Shown here in pieces: positions 16,368 through 25,776 of a stretch of 64,000 nucleotides of DNA. Within the stretch, counting starts at the first letter, position 1, and each line of letters opens with the position of its first letter. The notes beneath the pieces are model-generated. The model saw only the letters and a program-made list of their open reading frames with translations. It ran no database searches and was not told the DNA's origin. The stretch spans positions 1-64,000 of the forward strand of contig NZ_JAPUVQ010000148.1 in NCBI RefSeq assembly GCF_029255145.1, in the 5' to 3' direction. Source of the DNA: Accumulibacter sp003538495 (GTDB lineage Bacteria; Pseudomonadota; Gammaproteobacteria; Burkholderiales; Rhodocyclaceae). The position numbers were made by a program, and so were the translations under genes.

Positions 16368-16925
16368 TCATTGCTTGCCCGGGCGAGCATTCATCCAGGC
16401 CGCCGGTTCGACACAGATGTTGCTGGTGCGATCGTTCAGCCAGATGCTGCCATCGCTGATCATGCAGGCAATGCTCATTCCGCGTTCGCTCAGCGTGGCC
16501 AGGTCGCTGGTGGCCGCGCGTGGCAGCTGGAAGACACTGAGGTTGTCGAAGCGGTCGAGCGCTGGACCGACCCGGCTCCACCAGATGTCGGCCTTGTTGC
16601 CCCCGTAGGCATACACCACTACTTGCCGCGCTCGACCGCAGGCTTTGCGGAGACGCTTTTCATCGGGCAGGCCGACATCGATCCAGAGATCGATCTCGTT
16701 CGTCGGCGATTTCTCCCAGAGGTCGGGTTCGTCATCGGTCGACAGGCCGGCGGTGAATTGCAGGCTGTCGCTGGCGTGCAGCGCAAACGCCAGGAGCCGC
16801 ACCATCATCCGTTCGTCGGTCTCCGAGGGGTGGCGGGCGATGGTCAGGGCATGCGTGACGTAGTAGCCGCGATCGGTATCGGAGACGGTGAGTTGAGCTT
16901 TGAAGATGGTGGCTTTCAGCGCCAT
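16368..16925 (-). CDS. yaeQ: YaeQ family protein
   Basis: A 185-residue protein of the YaeQ family: it starts MALKATIFKAQLTVSDTDRG and has the conserved ARHPSETDERMMVRLLAFAL and GLPDEKRLRKACGRA segments. YaeQ has a PD-(D/E)XK nuclease-like fold (the Asp/Glu at EIDLWIDVGLPD) but its cellular activity is uncertain; early work linked it to suppression of rfaH loss. ATG 16925 is used rather than 16997 because it gives the normal family N-terminus and length. It is convergent with the AbiEi-type gene. Confidence 0.92.
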   Translation of the reverse strand: MALKATIFKAQLTVSDTDRGYYVTHALTIARHPSETDERMMVRLLAFALHASDSLQFTAGLSTDDEPDLWEKSPTNEIDLWIDVGLPDEKRLRKACGRARQVVVYAYGGNKADIWWSRVGPALDRFDNLSVFQLPRAATSDLATLSERGMSIACMISDGSIWLNDRTSNICVEPAAWMNARPGKQ

Positions 16926-17030
16926 CGATGGGCTTTCGTACGGTTTGGGCGGCCAGTGTGCGGCAAACGCCGCAGGCGAACAAGGCGCCCGCGGCATGCC
17001 GGCGCCGTCCAGGCTTCGGCCAGAGTTCGA

Positions 17031-17060
17031 TTGACCGTAGTCGACCCGCGAACCTATACT
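17031..17060 (+). promoter_or_regulatory. Sigma70-type promoter for the signalling cluster
   Basis: TTGACC (17031-17036) and TATACT (17055-17060) are separated by 18 bases, close to the sigma70 consensus. The next gene downstream on the plus strand is the hybrid kinase starting at 17190, so this is the probable main promoter of the signalling cluster. Confidence 0.6.
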
Positions 17061-17189
17061 GGAAGGAGGGCCAATGGAGTAATTGCCGATGGCCCTTCAC
17101 CCTTCGCCCGCAGGGTGATCAGGGCATCGCAGCAGACGATTGTATGGCGATCGCGCGGCGGTCGGCAAGTGAAGCAGCGGAGGTCGGAC

Positions 17190-20100
17190 ATGGCATTGTT
17201 CGGCATAAAACGGAGCGCGCTGCTTTCCCTGCTTGGCGGTTTGGTGTTGACCGTCTGGGCGGGCCAATGGGCCGCCGGTATTGCCGAAAGCGAGGCCCGC
17301 CTGGCGTTCGACAAGGCCGCCACGGGACGGTTTCTCCAGCTCAAGGAGCGACTGGATGCCTACGAAGGCGTCCTGCGCGGGCTGCAGGGATTCTTCGCCG
17401 GGTCCACCGAGGTGGACCGCGACGAGTTCCGTGCCTACGTCCACCGACTGGACCTGGAGACGCGGCTGCCCGGGGTGCAGGTCATCGGTTTCGCGCGTGC
17501 GGTGTCGCTCGCCGGGCGCGACTCCTATGTCGATGCGGTTCGTTCGGATCGTCGACTCGTTGCCGATGGATATCCGGAGTTTTCGATCAGGCCGCCAGGT
17601 GAGCGGCCCGAGTACCTGGTCATCGAATATACCGAACCGGCTGTCGGCAACGAAGCCGCTTTCGGCTTCGACCTGTTCAGCGAAGGCGCGCGCCGGAGCG
17701 CCGCCGAGCGCGCGCGGGCGACCGGCGCGCCGGCGGCAACCGCGCCGGTGACGCTGGTCCAGGAAACCGCTCACCAGGCGAGCTTCCTGCTGATCTTGCC
17801 GATCTATCGCAACGGCGCGGCGCTGACGACCATCGAGCAGCGGCGGGATTCGTTCGTCGGCGTGGTCTTCGCGGCGTTCCGGATGGAAGATTTGGCTCGC
17901 GGCGTTTTCGGGCAGGATGCGGACAGTTTTGACCTGACCGTGGTCGACCTCGGCCAGACTGGCAGTGCGGGTGCCGATGCGCGGCCCCTGCTGCATCTCG
18001 AGCCGCCGGGTACTTCTCCTTCGCTGTCGGCCTACGCCAGAGAAAAGCAGCTCGCGTTCGGCGGCCGGCAGTGGCGGCTGCGGACCGAGGCGCTGGAAAC
18101 TCCGACGGCGGTCAAGCGAACCGCGGTGACCGTGCTGGCCGGCGGTGCGCTGATCAGCTTCCTGGTCTTCGCGCTGTTGCAGTCTTTTGCCGGATCGCGC
18201 GCGCGCGCTCTGACGCTGGCCGACGGCATGACGCGCGAGTTGCGCGAATCGGAGGCACGCACCCGGGCCGTGCTCGACCATACGCTCGATGCGATCATCA
18301 CCATCGACGAACAGGGGCTGATCGAAAGCTTCAACCTCGCCGCCGAGCGCCTGTTCGGTTATGGCGCTGGCGAAGTGCTCGGCCGCAACGTCAAGATGCT
18401 GATGCCCGAGCCCTACGCCGCCGAGCACGACGGCTACCTCGCCGCCTATCGGCAGACGGCCGTGCGCAAGATCATCGGTATCGGCCGCGAAGTGGTCGGC
18501 AAGCGTGCCGGCGGCAGCTGCTTTCCGATGGATCTGGCGGTCACCGAGGTGGCCGTCAACGACCGCCGCCGGTTCATCGGACTGGTGCGCGACATCACCG
18601 AGCGCAAGCTCGCCGAAGAACGTTTGCTCGAAGCCAACCAGCGTTTCGACCTGGCTGCCGAATCGGCGGGCTTCGGCGTCTGGGACTGGGATATCGTCGC
18701 CAACACCCTGGTCTGGGACGACCGCATGTATGCGCTCTATGGCGTTCGCCGCGAGGACTTCAGCGGCGCCTACGCCGTTTGGGAAAGTGCCGTGCATCCG
18801 GAAGACCGCGGAGGCGCCGTCGCCGCGCTGCAGGCGGCCGTGCGCGGGGAAACCCCGTTCGACATCGAGTTCCGCGTTCGCGTCAGCACGCGCTACGGCG
18901 ACGAGGTACGTCACATCAAGGGCAACGGTCTGGTGCTGCGCGATGCTCAGGGGCAGGCGCAACGAATGATCGGCATCAACTACGACATTTCCGAGCGCAA
19001 GAAGATCGAGCAACTGAAGACCGAGTTCGTGTCGACCGTCAGCCATGAGTTGCGGACGCCGCTGACGTCGATCCGGGGGTCGCTGGGCTTGCTGGAGGGC
19101 GGCGTCGCCGGCGAGCTGCCGGCGGCGGCGAAATCGCTGATCAACATTGCCGCCAATAACTGCGAGCGGCTGGTCGCTCTGATCAACGACATTCTCGACA
19201 TGGAGAAGATCGCGTCGGGCCGGATGAGCTTCGCTCTCGAGACGCGGCCGCTGCTGCCGCTGGTCGAGCAGGCCGTCGAAGCCAATCGGGGCTTCGCGGT
19301 GCAGCACCAGGTGCGCCTCGAGATCGTTTCGCCGCTGGCGGACGCGACTGCGCGCGTCGACCCGGATCGGTTCCTGCAGGTTCTGGCCAACCTGCTCTCG
19401 AACGCGGCCAAGTTTTCGCCACCCGGCGAGACGGTCGGCGTCTCCCTGCTGCGCAGCGGCCCCCGCCTGCGCATCGAAGTCGTCGATCACGGTCCGGGAA
19501 TTCCGGATGAGTTCCGCGCGCGCATCTTCGAGAAGTTTTCGCAGGCCGATGGCTCGACCACGCGCGCCAAGGGCGGTTCGGGTCTCGGGCTGTCGATCTC
19601 GCGGGCTCTGGTCGAACGGATGGGCGGGGAAATCGGCTTTTCGAGCGTTGCCGGTGAAGGCAGTTGCTTCTGGTTCGAATTGCCCGAGGTGGTGTTGGAA
19701 TTGGCGACGGTGCCGCGTGCGGCGATGGCCGCGGTGGTGCCGGGAGAGGCGCCGCGAGTGCTGGTCTGTGAGGACGACCCCGACATCGCGCAGTTGCTGG
19801 CGACGCTGCTGATGCAGGCGGGCTACCGCGTCGATCGTGCGCCCAGCGCCGCTGCCGCCAGACGTATGCTGGCAGCGCATGCGTACGCGGCGATGACCCT
19901 CGACATCGGCCTCCCCGATGAGAACGGCATGGACTTCCTGGGTGGCCTGCGCGCCAGCGAAGCCGGTTTTGATCTGCCGGTGGTGATCGTCTCGGGGTCT
20001 GCCGATCCGGCGACGCCGGCGCTCGGCGGGGCGCTGGCGATCGCCGACTGGCTGGGCAAGCCGATCGACGCCCCGCGGCTGGTCGCCGCCGTCACGCGGG

Positions 20101-20540
20101 CGGTGCATCGCCGCGCCGCCCAGCGGCCGCGAATCCTGCACGGCGAGGACGATGCCGATCTTGCCCGGATCGTTGCCGCGCAGTTCGGGGGCTTGGCGGA
20201 AATCGTCGAAGCGCCTACGCTGTCTACGGCCAAGGATGCGTTGAGCCAAGGGATTTTCGATGTGGTGATTCTCGACCTCGGCTTGCCGGACGGCCCCGGG
20301 CTGAATTTGCTGCCGGTGATCCAGGGTCTGGTCCATCCACCGCAGGTGGTGGTATTTTCCGCCAGCGACCCTGAGGCGAGCCTGGAAAGACGGCAGGCGG
20401 TCGTCGCCAGTCTGGTCAAGTCGAGGACCTCCAACGAGCGCCTGGTGCAGCTCGTGCGCGAACTGACGCAGCACGCGTTCGAGGATGAAACACAGCCTGC
20501 GTCAGCGAAGACAGGACGGGAGATCGATGATGAACGGTAG
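17190..20540 (+). CDS. CHASE-PAS-PAS hybrid histidine kinase with two receivers
   Basis: A 1116-residue membrane sensor. Order: TM helix (about 8-27); periplasmic CHASE domain (about 40-260, with PEFSIRPPGERPEYLVIEY); second TM (about 312-333); PAS1 (about 350-475); PAS2 (about 480-600); HisKA with SHELRTPLTS (phospho-His619); HATPase with N, G1 (DHGPGIP) and G2 (GGSGLGLS) boxes; receiver 1 (LVCEDDPDIA, acceptor in LDIGLPDENG); receiver 2 (ILHGEDDADLA, acceptor in LDLGLPDGPG). PAS1 closely resembles the heme PAS of FixL: His413 and Arg433 have the same spacing as the heme ligand and oxygen-sensing Arg of FixL. ATG 17190 has a GGAGGT ribosome site; the open frame upstream is not used. It overlaps the next receiver gene by 14 bp. 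Confidence 0.93.
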   Translation: MALFGIKRSALLSLLGGLVLTVWAGQWAAGIAESEARLAFDKAATGRFLQLKERLDAYEGVLRGLQGFFAGSTEVDRDEFRAYVHRLDLETRLPGVQVIGFARAVSLAGRDSYVDAVRSDRRLVADGYPEFSIRPPGERPEYLVIEYTEPAVGNEAAFGFDLFSEGARRSAAERARATGAPAATAPVTLVQETAHQASFLLILPIYRNGAALTTIEQRRDSFVGVVFAAFRMEDLARGVFGQDADSFDLTVVDLGQTGSAGADARPLLHLEPPGTSPSLSAYAREKQLAFGGRQWRLRTEALETPTAVKRTAVTVLAGGALISFLVFALLQSFAGSRARALTLADGMTRELRESEARTRAVLDHTLDAIITIDEQGLIESFNLAAERLFGYGAGEVLGRNVKMLMPEPYAAEHDGYLAAYRQTAVRKIIGIGREVVGKRAGGSCFPMDLAVTEVAVNDRRRFIGLVRDITERKLAEERLLEANQRFDLAAESAGFGVWDWDIVANTLVWDDRMYALYGVRREDFSGAYAVWESAVHPEDRGGAVAALQAAVRGETPFDIEFRVRVSTRYGDEVRHIKGNGLVLRDAQGQAQRMIGINYDISERKKIEQLKTEFVSTVSHELRTPLTSIRGSLGLLEGGVAGELPAAAKSLINIAANNCERLVALINDILDMEKIASGRMSFALETRPLLPLVEQAVEANRGFAVQHQVRLEIVSPLADATARVDPDRFLQVLANLLSNAAKFSPPGETVGVSLLRSGPRLRIEVVDHGPGIPDEFRARIFEKFSQADGSTTRAKGGSGLGLSISRALVERMGGEIGFSSVAGEGSCFWFELPEVVLELATVPRAAMAAVVPGEAPRVLVCEDDPDIAQLLATLLMQAGYRVDRAPSAAAARRMLAAHAYAAMTLDIGLPDENGMDFLGGLRASEAGFDLPVVIVSGSADPATPALGGALAIADWLGKPIDAPRLVAAVTRAVHRRAAQRPRILHGEDDADLARIVAAQFGGLAEIVEAPTLSTAKDALSQGIFDVVILDLGLPDGPGLNLLPVIQGLVHPPQVVVFSASDPEASLERRQAVVASLVKSRTSNERLVQLVRELTQHAFEDETQPASAKTGREIDDER

Positions 20541-20919
20541 CTTGCAGAGGATCCTTTTTGTCGATGACGAAGCCGATATCCGCACCGTCGCCAGGCTGGC
20601 GCTTGAAGCGGTCGGCGGCTTTACGGTCGAGCTCGCCGTTTCCGGCGAGGAGGCATTGCGCTGGGCGGGCGACTTCAAGCCCGACCTGCTGCTGCTCGAC
20701 GTGATGATGCCGGGCATGGACGGGCCGGCGACGCTGCGCGCCTTGCGCGCGATGTGGCAGACCGCCGAGGTGCCGGCGGTCTTTCTGACCGCGCGGGCGC
20801 AAGCGAACGAGGTGGCGGCGCTGCGCGCGCTCGGCGCTATCGCGGTGATCACCAAGCCGTTCGATCCGATGACCCTCGCCGATCAACTGCGCGTCATCTG
20901 GGACGCGCGCGATGGCTGA
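20527..20919 (+). CDS. Single-domain response regulator
   Basis: A 130-residue CheY-like receiver: acidic pair in ILFVDDEADIR, phospho-acceptor in LLLLDVMMPGMDG, Thr/Ser in VFLTARAQ, Lys in VITKPFDP. It has no output domain, so it most likely passes phosphate or binds a partner. The start is ATG 20527 or 20530, just after GGGAG; both lie inside the 3' end of the hybrid kinase gene, and its own 3' end overlaps the next gene by 8 bp. This tight packing makes it a likely relay partner of the kinase and of the HPt in the following gene. Confidence 0.92.
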   Translation: MMNGSLQRILFVDDEADIRTVARLALEAVGGFTVELAVSGEEALRWAGDFKPDLLLLDVMMPGMDGPATLRALRAMWQTAEVPAVFLTARAQANEVAALRALGAIAVITKPFDPMTLADQLRVIWDARDG

Positions 20920-22594
20920 ACTGCTGCCCGATGCCGCGGCGCAACTGGCCGTTCAGCTGGCCGATCTGGGCGAGGAGTTCCGCCGCTCGGTACCCGGCCG
21001 GATGCGCGACGTCGAAGACGCTTTCGCTGCCCTGGGCGGGCGCCGGGACGCCGCCGCGTTGCTCCAGCTGAGCGGCGCCGCGCATCGGCTGGCCGGCGCT
21101 GCCGGAACCTTCGGCCACGCGGCGCTGGGCGATGCGGCGCACCGCCTGGAGGAACGAGTGCGCCACCTGGACACCAACCCGGCGGGGTGCGGCGGGCAGG
21201 ACCGGGCGGCGCTGCAGGGACTCCTGGCGGACCTGCAGGCAGCGGCGGCGGTGGTTACCGCGGCGGCGGCGGTCACAGGCACTGCCGCGACAACTGTCGA
21301 CACGGCGCCTGGCTTGCCTGCCGCAGCGCTGCCGCGGCCGGTTTTTCTGGTCGATGAAGATTCTCGGCTGGGCGCCGAGATCGCCGAAAAGCTCGGCCAC
21401 TACGGCTATCAGGCGCGCTTTTTCCCGACGCCGCGGGCAGCCATCGAGGCCATGCGCGAGGCGCCTCCGGAAGCGCTGGTGTTCGATCTGGGCTCTCCCG
21501 GCGGGATGCTCGACAAGGTGCTGCTGGCCGAGGCCCGGGCGATCGCCCCGGCACCGGTGCTGATCGTCTCGGCGCGAGGCGACCTCGCGGCGCGGCTGCA
21601 CGCCCTGCGTGCCGGTGGCGATGCCTACCTGACCAAACCGCTCGACATCGGGGCGCTGGTCGATCGGCTCGACGATCTGCTCGACAAGAGCGACCTCCGG
21701 CCGGCGCGCGTGCTGGTCGTCGAGGACGACCCGATCACCGGTCAAGCGCTGCTTGCCGTGCTGGCCAGTGCCGGGATCCTGGCCGAGCTGGTCGGCGATC
21801 CCGGGCAGGTACTGGAACGGCTGCGCGAGACGCTGCCCGATCTCATCGTCATGGACATATCTCTGCCGGGGTGTCGGGGCGACGAACTGGTGGGGGTCAT
21901 TCGCCAGGTCGATGTCTGGCAGGGGGTGCCGATCGTCTACCTGTCGGTCGAGGTGGACCGTGACCGGCAACTGCTGGCACTCGAGCAGGGAGGCGACGAT
22001 TTCCTGCAGAAGCCGATCGCCCCCGGGCATCTGCTGCGCGTCGTTTCAGCGCGTATCGAAAGGGCGCGGCGACTGCGCGCGCTGATGACCCGCGACAGTC
22101 TCACCGGGCTGCTCAATCACGCGCGCTTCATGGAACAGCTCGACATCGAGGCGCTGCGCGCGCGGCGCGCGGGCAAGCCGCTGTCGGCGGCGATGATCGA
22201 CATCGACCATTTCAAGAGCGTCAACGACAGCTACGGGCACGCCGCTGGCGATATCGTCATCAAGGGTTTGGCGCGCTTGCTGCAGCAGCGCTTGCGGCAG
22301 GTCGACGTGATTGGCCGCTACGGTGGCGAGGAGTTCGCGGTGCTTTTTCCCGAGACCTCGAGCGACGCCGCGCGGGCGGTGATCGAGGAAATCGGACGCG
22401 TTTTCGTCAGTCTGCGCTTCCGCCGGCCCGACGGCGACTTCGCCGTCAGCTTCAGCGCCGGAATCGCGTCTGTCGACCAGGCTTGCCAGCCGCGGCAGCT
22501 GATCGAGGCGGCCGATCGCGCGCTCTATGACGCCAAGCGCCGCGGCCGCAACCGCGTCGAGGTCGCAACCCCATGCGCAGGACCCGCCACATGA
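20912..22594 (+). CDS. HPt-REC-REC diguanylate cyclase
   Basis: A 560-residue cytosolic protein. An N-terminal HPt domain (about 1-95) carries AHRLAGAAGTFG with His58 as phospho-site. Receiver 1 (about 142-258; FLVDEDSR, acceptor in VFDLGSPGG) is divergent; receiver 2 (about 268-385; LVVEDDPITG, acceptor in VMDISLPGC) looks canonical. A GGDEF domain (about 390-555) has the active motif GGEEF at about residue 471 and an RQVD inhibitory site five residues before it, so it should make c-di-GMP from GTP with product inhibition. An HPt joined to a cyclase in one chain is unusual and lets phosphorelay and output share one molecule. It overlaps both neighbours. Confidence 0.93.
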   Translation: MAELLPDAAAQLAVQLADLGEEFRRSVPGRMRDVEDAFAALGGRRDAAALLQLSGAAHRLAGAAGTFGHAALGDAAHRLEERVRHLDTNPAGCGGQDRAALQGLLADLQAAAAVVTAAAAVTGTAATTVDTAPGLPAAALPRPVFLVDEDSRLGAEIAEKLGHYGYQARFFPTPRAAIEAMREAPPEALVFDLGSPGGMLDKVLLAEARAIAPAPVLIVSARGDLAARLHALRAGGDAYLTKPLDIGALVDRLDDLLDKSDLRPARVLVVEDDPITGQALLAVLASAGILAELVGDPGQVLERLRETLPDLIVMDISLPGCRGDELVGVIRQVDVWQGVPIVYLSVEVDRDRQLLALEQGGDDFLQKPIAPGHLLRVVSARIERARRLRALMTRDSLTGLLNHARFMEQLDIEALRARRAGKPLSAAMIDIDHFKSVNDSYGHAAGDIVIKGLARLLQQRLRQVDVIGRYGGEEFAVLFPETSSDAARAVIEEIGRVFVSLRFRRPDGDFAVSFSAGIASVDQACQPRQLIEAADRALYDAKRRGRNRVEVATPCAGPAT

Positions 22595-24630
22595 CTCAGA
22601 CCGGCAAGACGACCGGCAACGCCGCCACTGGCCAAACGATCCTGGTCGTCGAAGACGATCCACTGGTCGCCCGCGCGCTGGCCCTCCGGCTTGCCGCGAT
22701 GGGCTATGCGATCGCCGGACCGGTGGCCAGCGCCAGTGCCGCGGTGGCATTGGCCGCGTCCGAACGCCCCGACCTGGTGTTGATGGACATCGTCCTGGCG
22801 GGCGACGTCGACGGCATCGAGGCCGCACGAGAGATTCTCGAAGCGCAACGCGTGCCGCTGCTCTACCTGACCGCCTATTCGGATGAGGAGCGCTTCGCGC
22901 GCGCGCGGATCACCGCGCCGTACGCCTACCTGATCAAGCCGTACAACGACCGCGAGTTGCAGCTGGCGATCGAACTGGCGCTGCAGCGGCACCACCGCGA
23001 CCGCCTGTTGCAGCTCGAAGCCGAGCGTCAGGAGCGGCGCATCGAGGAACTTGCGACAACGCTTTCGGCGCTGGTCGAGGGCTCGACCGACTGCATTTTT
23101 GCCAAGGATGCCGATGGCCGCTACGTGCTCTGCAACCACGCCTTCGAACAATTGCTCGGCCGCTCGCGCGAGGAGATTCTCGGCCGCCGCGACGACGCGC
23201 TCTTTGCCGCCGAAGTGGCGGCGCGCTTTCGCGCCGACGACCAGCGCGTCGCCGCGGCGGATGCGACCGAGACGATCGAGGAGGAATTCGGCGGCGTTGA
23301 CGGCTCGCGCACTTTTCTGACCACCAAGGGGTGTCTGAAGATTGCCGGTGAGTTGCGAGGCGTCTTTGCCATCGCCCGCGACATCAGCGCACGCAAGAAT
23401 GCCGAGCTGCGCCTGCGCCGGCTGAGTGGCTTCTACAACGCGCTCGCCCAGACCAATCACGCGATCATGCACGCCGAATCGGCCGACGAGCTGCTGGCGC
23501 GCGCTTGCCAGATCGTCGTTGATCACGGCGGTGTCAGCGGCGCCTGGATCGGCCTGCTCGACGCCGCCGGCTGGCTGCGGGTTGCCGCCGAGCACGGCAT
23601 GGCCAAGACCTATCTTGGCGGCCTGCGCATTTCGATCGACGGCCAGCAAGAGGAGGGGCACGGTCCGGTCGGAACCGCGATGCGCGCCGGCAGCATCGCC
23701 GTGTGCAACGATTACCTGGCCGACCCACGGACGCGTCCCTGGCAGGAACGCGCCCGCATGGCGGGAATCAGCGCCTCGGCCGCGTTGCCGGTCCGCCGTG
23801 GCGGCGAGGTGGTCGGCGCCTTCTGTCTGTACGCCGGGCAGGCCGGTTTTTTCGACCAGGCGCTGATCGAGCTGCTCGGCGAGCTGGCCAGCGACATCTC
23901 GTTTGCTCTCGACAACTTTGACGCCGACTCCCGAAGGCAGCGCGCCGAAGCGGACCTGCGCAGCGCGCGCGACCGCCTGCACGAGCTGTCGGCACGTCTG
24001 ATCGGCGTGCAGGAAGCCGAGCGGCGTCGTCTTGCCCGGGATCTGCACGACGACATCGGGCAGAACCTGACGATGATCAAGATCGTCCTGCATGGCCTGG
24101 CACGATGGGGTGCGGGAGGCGACGCCGAGGCCGTCCGCGAGGCCGGCGAGATCGCCGACCGGACACTGCAGCGGGTGCGCGCGCTGTCGGTCGCGCTGCG
24201 CCCGCCGCAACTCGACGATCTGGGCCTGGTGCCGGCGCTGCGCGCGCACCTCGACAGCACGTGCCGTCACGCCGGGATCAAGGCGACGCTGGTGGCCGAA
24301 GGGTGTCCGGCGCACTTCCCCGAGGAGATCGGCATCGCCTGCTTTCGCATCGCACAGGAGGCGCTGAACAACGTCGTCCGCCACGCCGGCGCGACCGCCG
24401 TGGCGCTCGAGCTGCGGCTGGCCGACGGCGCGCTGCGCTTGTCGCTGCGTGACGACGGCCACGGCTTCGACGTGCCGGCGGCGCTCACCAGCGCGACGCG
24501 CGGACAGAGTCTCGGCCTGCTCTCGATGCAGGAACGCGCCGAACTGGTCGGCGGGCAGCTGACGGTGTCCTCCGGCGCCGCCGGTAGCGAGGTGCGCGCC
24601 AGTTTGCCGCTCGCCGAGGCGACTTCGTGA
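22591..24630 (+). CDS. REC-PAS-GAF histidine kinase, NarL type
   Basis: A 679-residue soluble kinase. A receiver domain (about 15-135; LVVEDDPLVARA, acceptor in LMDIVLAGD) is followed by PAS (about 155-275), GAF (about 285-445), a helical linker, and a HisKA_3 dimerisation domain with LARDLHDDIGQNLT, then a HATPase with NNVVRHA and DDGHGFD boxes. This is the NarX/DegS type that pairs with LuxR-output regulators. ATG 22591 is chosen because its ATGA overlaps the stop of the cyclase gene and AGGAC lies 8 bases upstream; ATG 22573 is in frame but less likely. Its partner is the gene that overlaps its stop codon. Having a receiver at the front means it can itself be a phosphorelay target. Confidence 0.92.
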   Translation: MTQTGKTTGNAATGQTILVVEDDPLVARALALRLAAMGYAIAGPVASASAAVALAASERPDLVLMDIVLAGDVDGIEAAREILEAQRVPLLYLTAYSDEERFARARITAPYAYLIKPYNDRELQLAIELALQRHHRDRLLQLEAERQERRIEELATTLSALVEGSTDCIFAKDADGRYVLCNHAFEQLLGRSREEILGRRDDALFAAEVAARFRADDQRVAAADATETIEEEFGGVDGSRTFLTTKGCLKIAGELRGVFAIARDISARKNAELRLRRLSGFYNALAQTNHAIMHAESADELLARACQIVVDHGGVSGAWIGLLDAAGWLRVAAEHGMAKTYLGGLRISIDGQQEEGHGPVGTAMRAGSIAVCNDYLADPRTRPWQERARMAGISASAALPVRRGGEVVGAFCLYAGQAGFFDQALIELLGELASDISFALDNFDADSRRQRAEADLRSARDRLHELSARLIGVQEAERRRLARDLHDDIGQNLTMIKIVLHGLARWGAGGDAEAVREAGEIADRTLQRVRALSVALRPPQLDDLGLVPALRAHLDSTCRHAGIKATLVAEGCPAHFPEEIGIACFRIAQEALNNVVRHAGATAVALELRLADGALRLSLRDDGHGFDVPAALTSATRGQSLGLLSMQERAELVGGQLTVSSGAAGSEVRASLPLAEATS

Positions 24631-25283
24631 GCGACGCCATTCGCGTCGTCCTCGCCGACGACCATGTCCTGGTGCGCGCCGGCATCCGCTCGCTGCTCGG
24701 CGCCTTCGTCGGCGTCGAAGTGGTCGGCGAGGCCGCCGACGGCAACGAGGCGATCAGCCGGGTTGGCGAGTGCCTGCCCGATGTGCTGCTCATCGACATC
24801 GCGATGAAGGGCATGGACGGGTTGGCGGCGGCGGCCGAAATCCGCCGCCAGCATCCGGTGGTGCGGGTGGTGGTGCTGTCGATGCACGCCGACGCCGAGT
24901 ACGTGCTGCAGGCGCTGCAAGCCGGCGCCGCCGGTTACCTGATCAAGGACGCCGCGCCGATCGAGCTCGAACTTGCGCTGCGCGCCGTGATGCGCGGCGA
25001 AAGCTGGCTGTCGCCCGGCGTCTCGCGGCAAGTGGTTGACGGCTACCTTGCCCGGCTGCAAGGCGACCGCCCTGCCGACCCCGCCCTGACGCCGCGCCAG
25101 CGCGAGATCCTGTGCTGCATCGCGGCCGGCAATGGGGCCAAGGAAATCGCCTTCGATCTGGGAATCAGCGCCAAGACGGTCGAGTCGCATCGCGCCCAGA
25201 TCATGGAGCGGCTCGGCATTCACGACGTGGCGGGGCTGACCCGCTACGCGATCCGCAGCGGCCTGGTGTCGGCCCAGAAGTAG
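24627..25283 (+). CDS. LuxR/NarL-family response regulator
   Basis: A 218-residue response regulator with a receiver (VVLADDHVLVRAGIRSLL, acceptor in LLIDIAMKGMDG, Lys in YLIKDAAP) and a LuxR-type helix-turn-helix (LTPRQREILCCIAAG, KEIAFDLGISAKTVESHRAQ). It binds DNA when phosphorylated, most likely by the preceding REC-PAS-GAF kinase: its GTG start (GTGA) overlaps that gene's stop codon, a sign of coupled translation. It is the only DNA-binding output in the signalling cluster. Confidence 0.95.
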   Translation: MSDAIRVVLADDHVLVRAGIRSLLGAFVGVEVVGEAADGNEAISRVGECLPDVLLIDIAMKGMDGLAAAAEIRRQHPVVRVVVLSMHADAEYVLQALQAGAAGYLIKDAAPIELELALRAVMRGESWLSPGVSRQVVDGYLARLQGDRPADPALTPRQREILCCIAAGNGAKEIAFDLGISAKTVESHRAQIMERLGIHDVAGLTRYAIRSGLVSAQK

Positions 25284-25410
25284 TCCTTGCCGGTCCGAAC
25301 GTCCGCCCGTTGACCAGGATTTGTCTGGTCGCGTCTAGGGGATCGCCCGATGGTGCGCGGCAGCGGCAACGTTTAATGTGGCCCCGAGTCTTACTGGCTG
25401 GAGGGTCGCC

Positions 25411-25776
25411 ATGCGCACGCTCAGATTGCTGTTGGTCGATGATTGTCTTGAGTTCCGGAGGCTGCTGGCGCGCTTGCTGCGCCGGCCGGGCTACCAGATC
25501 GTCGGCAGCGTCGCTTCCGGCGAAGAGGCGCTGGCGGCGCTCGCCGGCAGCGCCCCCGACGTGGTGATCCTCGATCTGGCGATGGCTGGCCTCGGCGGCC
25601 TGGAGACGGCGAAGAGAATCCGTCGGGAACACGCCGGGATCAAGATCGTCATTCTGTCGCTGCATTCGACTCCCGAATACCGCGCGGCGGCGGCGGCGGT
25701 CGGCGTGCACGCCTACGTCTGCAAGGCCAATCTGGTGCCGGAACTGCCGGTGGCGCTGGCCGAACTGTGCGCATGA
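25411..25776 (+). CDS. Single-domain response regulator
   Basis: A 121-residue CheY-like receiver: LLLVDDCLEFRRLLARLL, acceptor in ILDLAMAGLGG, and a C-terminal Lys in YVCKANLVP. No output domain. A GGAGGG ribosome site sits 6 bases before ATG 25411. The 127-bp gap from the LuxR-type gene is the only real break in the cluster, so an internal promoter is possible. Its stop overlaps the ATG of the large GGDEF-EAL gene (ATGA), which suggests that the two act together. Confidence 0.92.
   Translation: MRTLRLLLVDDCLEFRRLLARLLRRPGYQIVGSVASGEEALAALAGSAPDVVILDLAMAGLGGLETAKRIRREHAGIKIVILSLHSTPEYRAAAAAVGVHAYVCKANLVPELPVALAELCA

Noticed and set aside
15210..16925. AbiEi plus yaeQ as a toxin-antitoxin pair
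   Set aside because: YaeQ has a nuclease-like fold but is on the opposite strand, is a widely conserved stand-alone gene and is not an AbiEii-type nucleotidyltransferase.
17097..20474. 1125-codon minus-strand frame opposite the hybrid kinase
   Set aside because: Antisense of a gene with complete kinase and receiver motifs; no domain recognisable in the minus reading.
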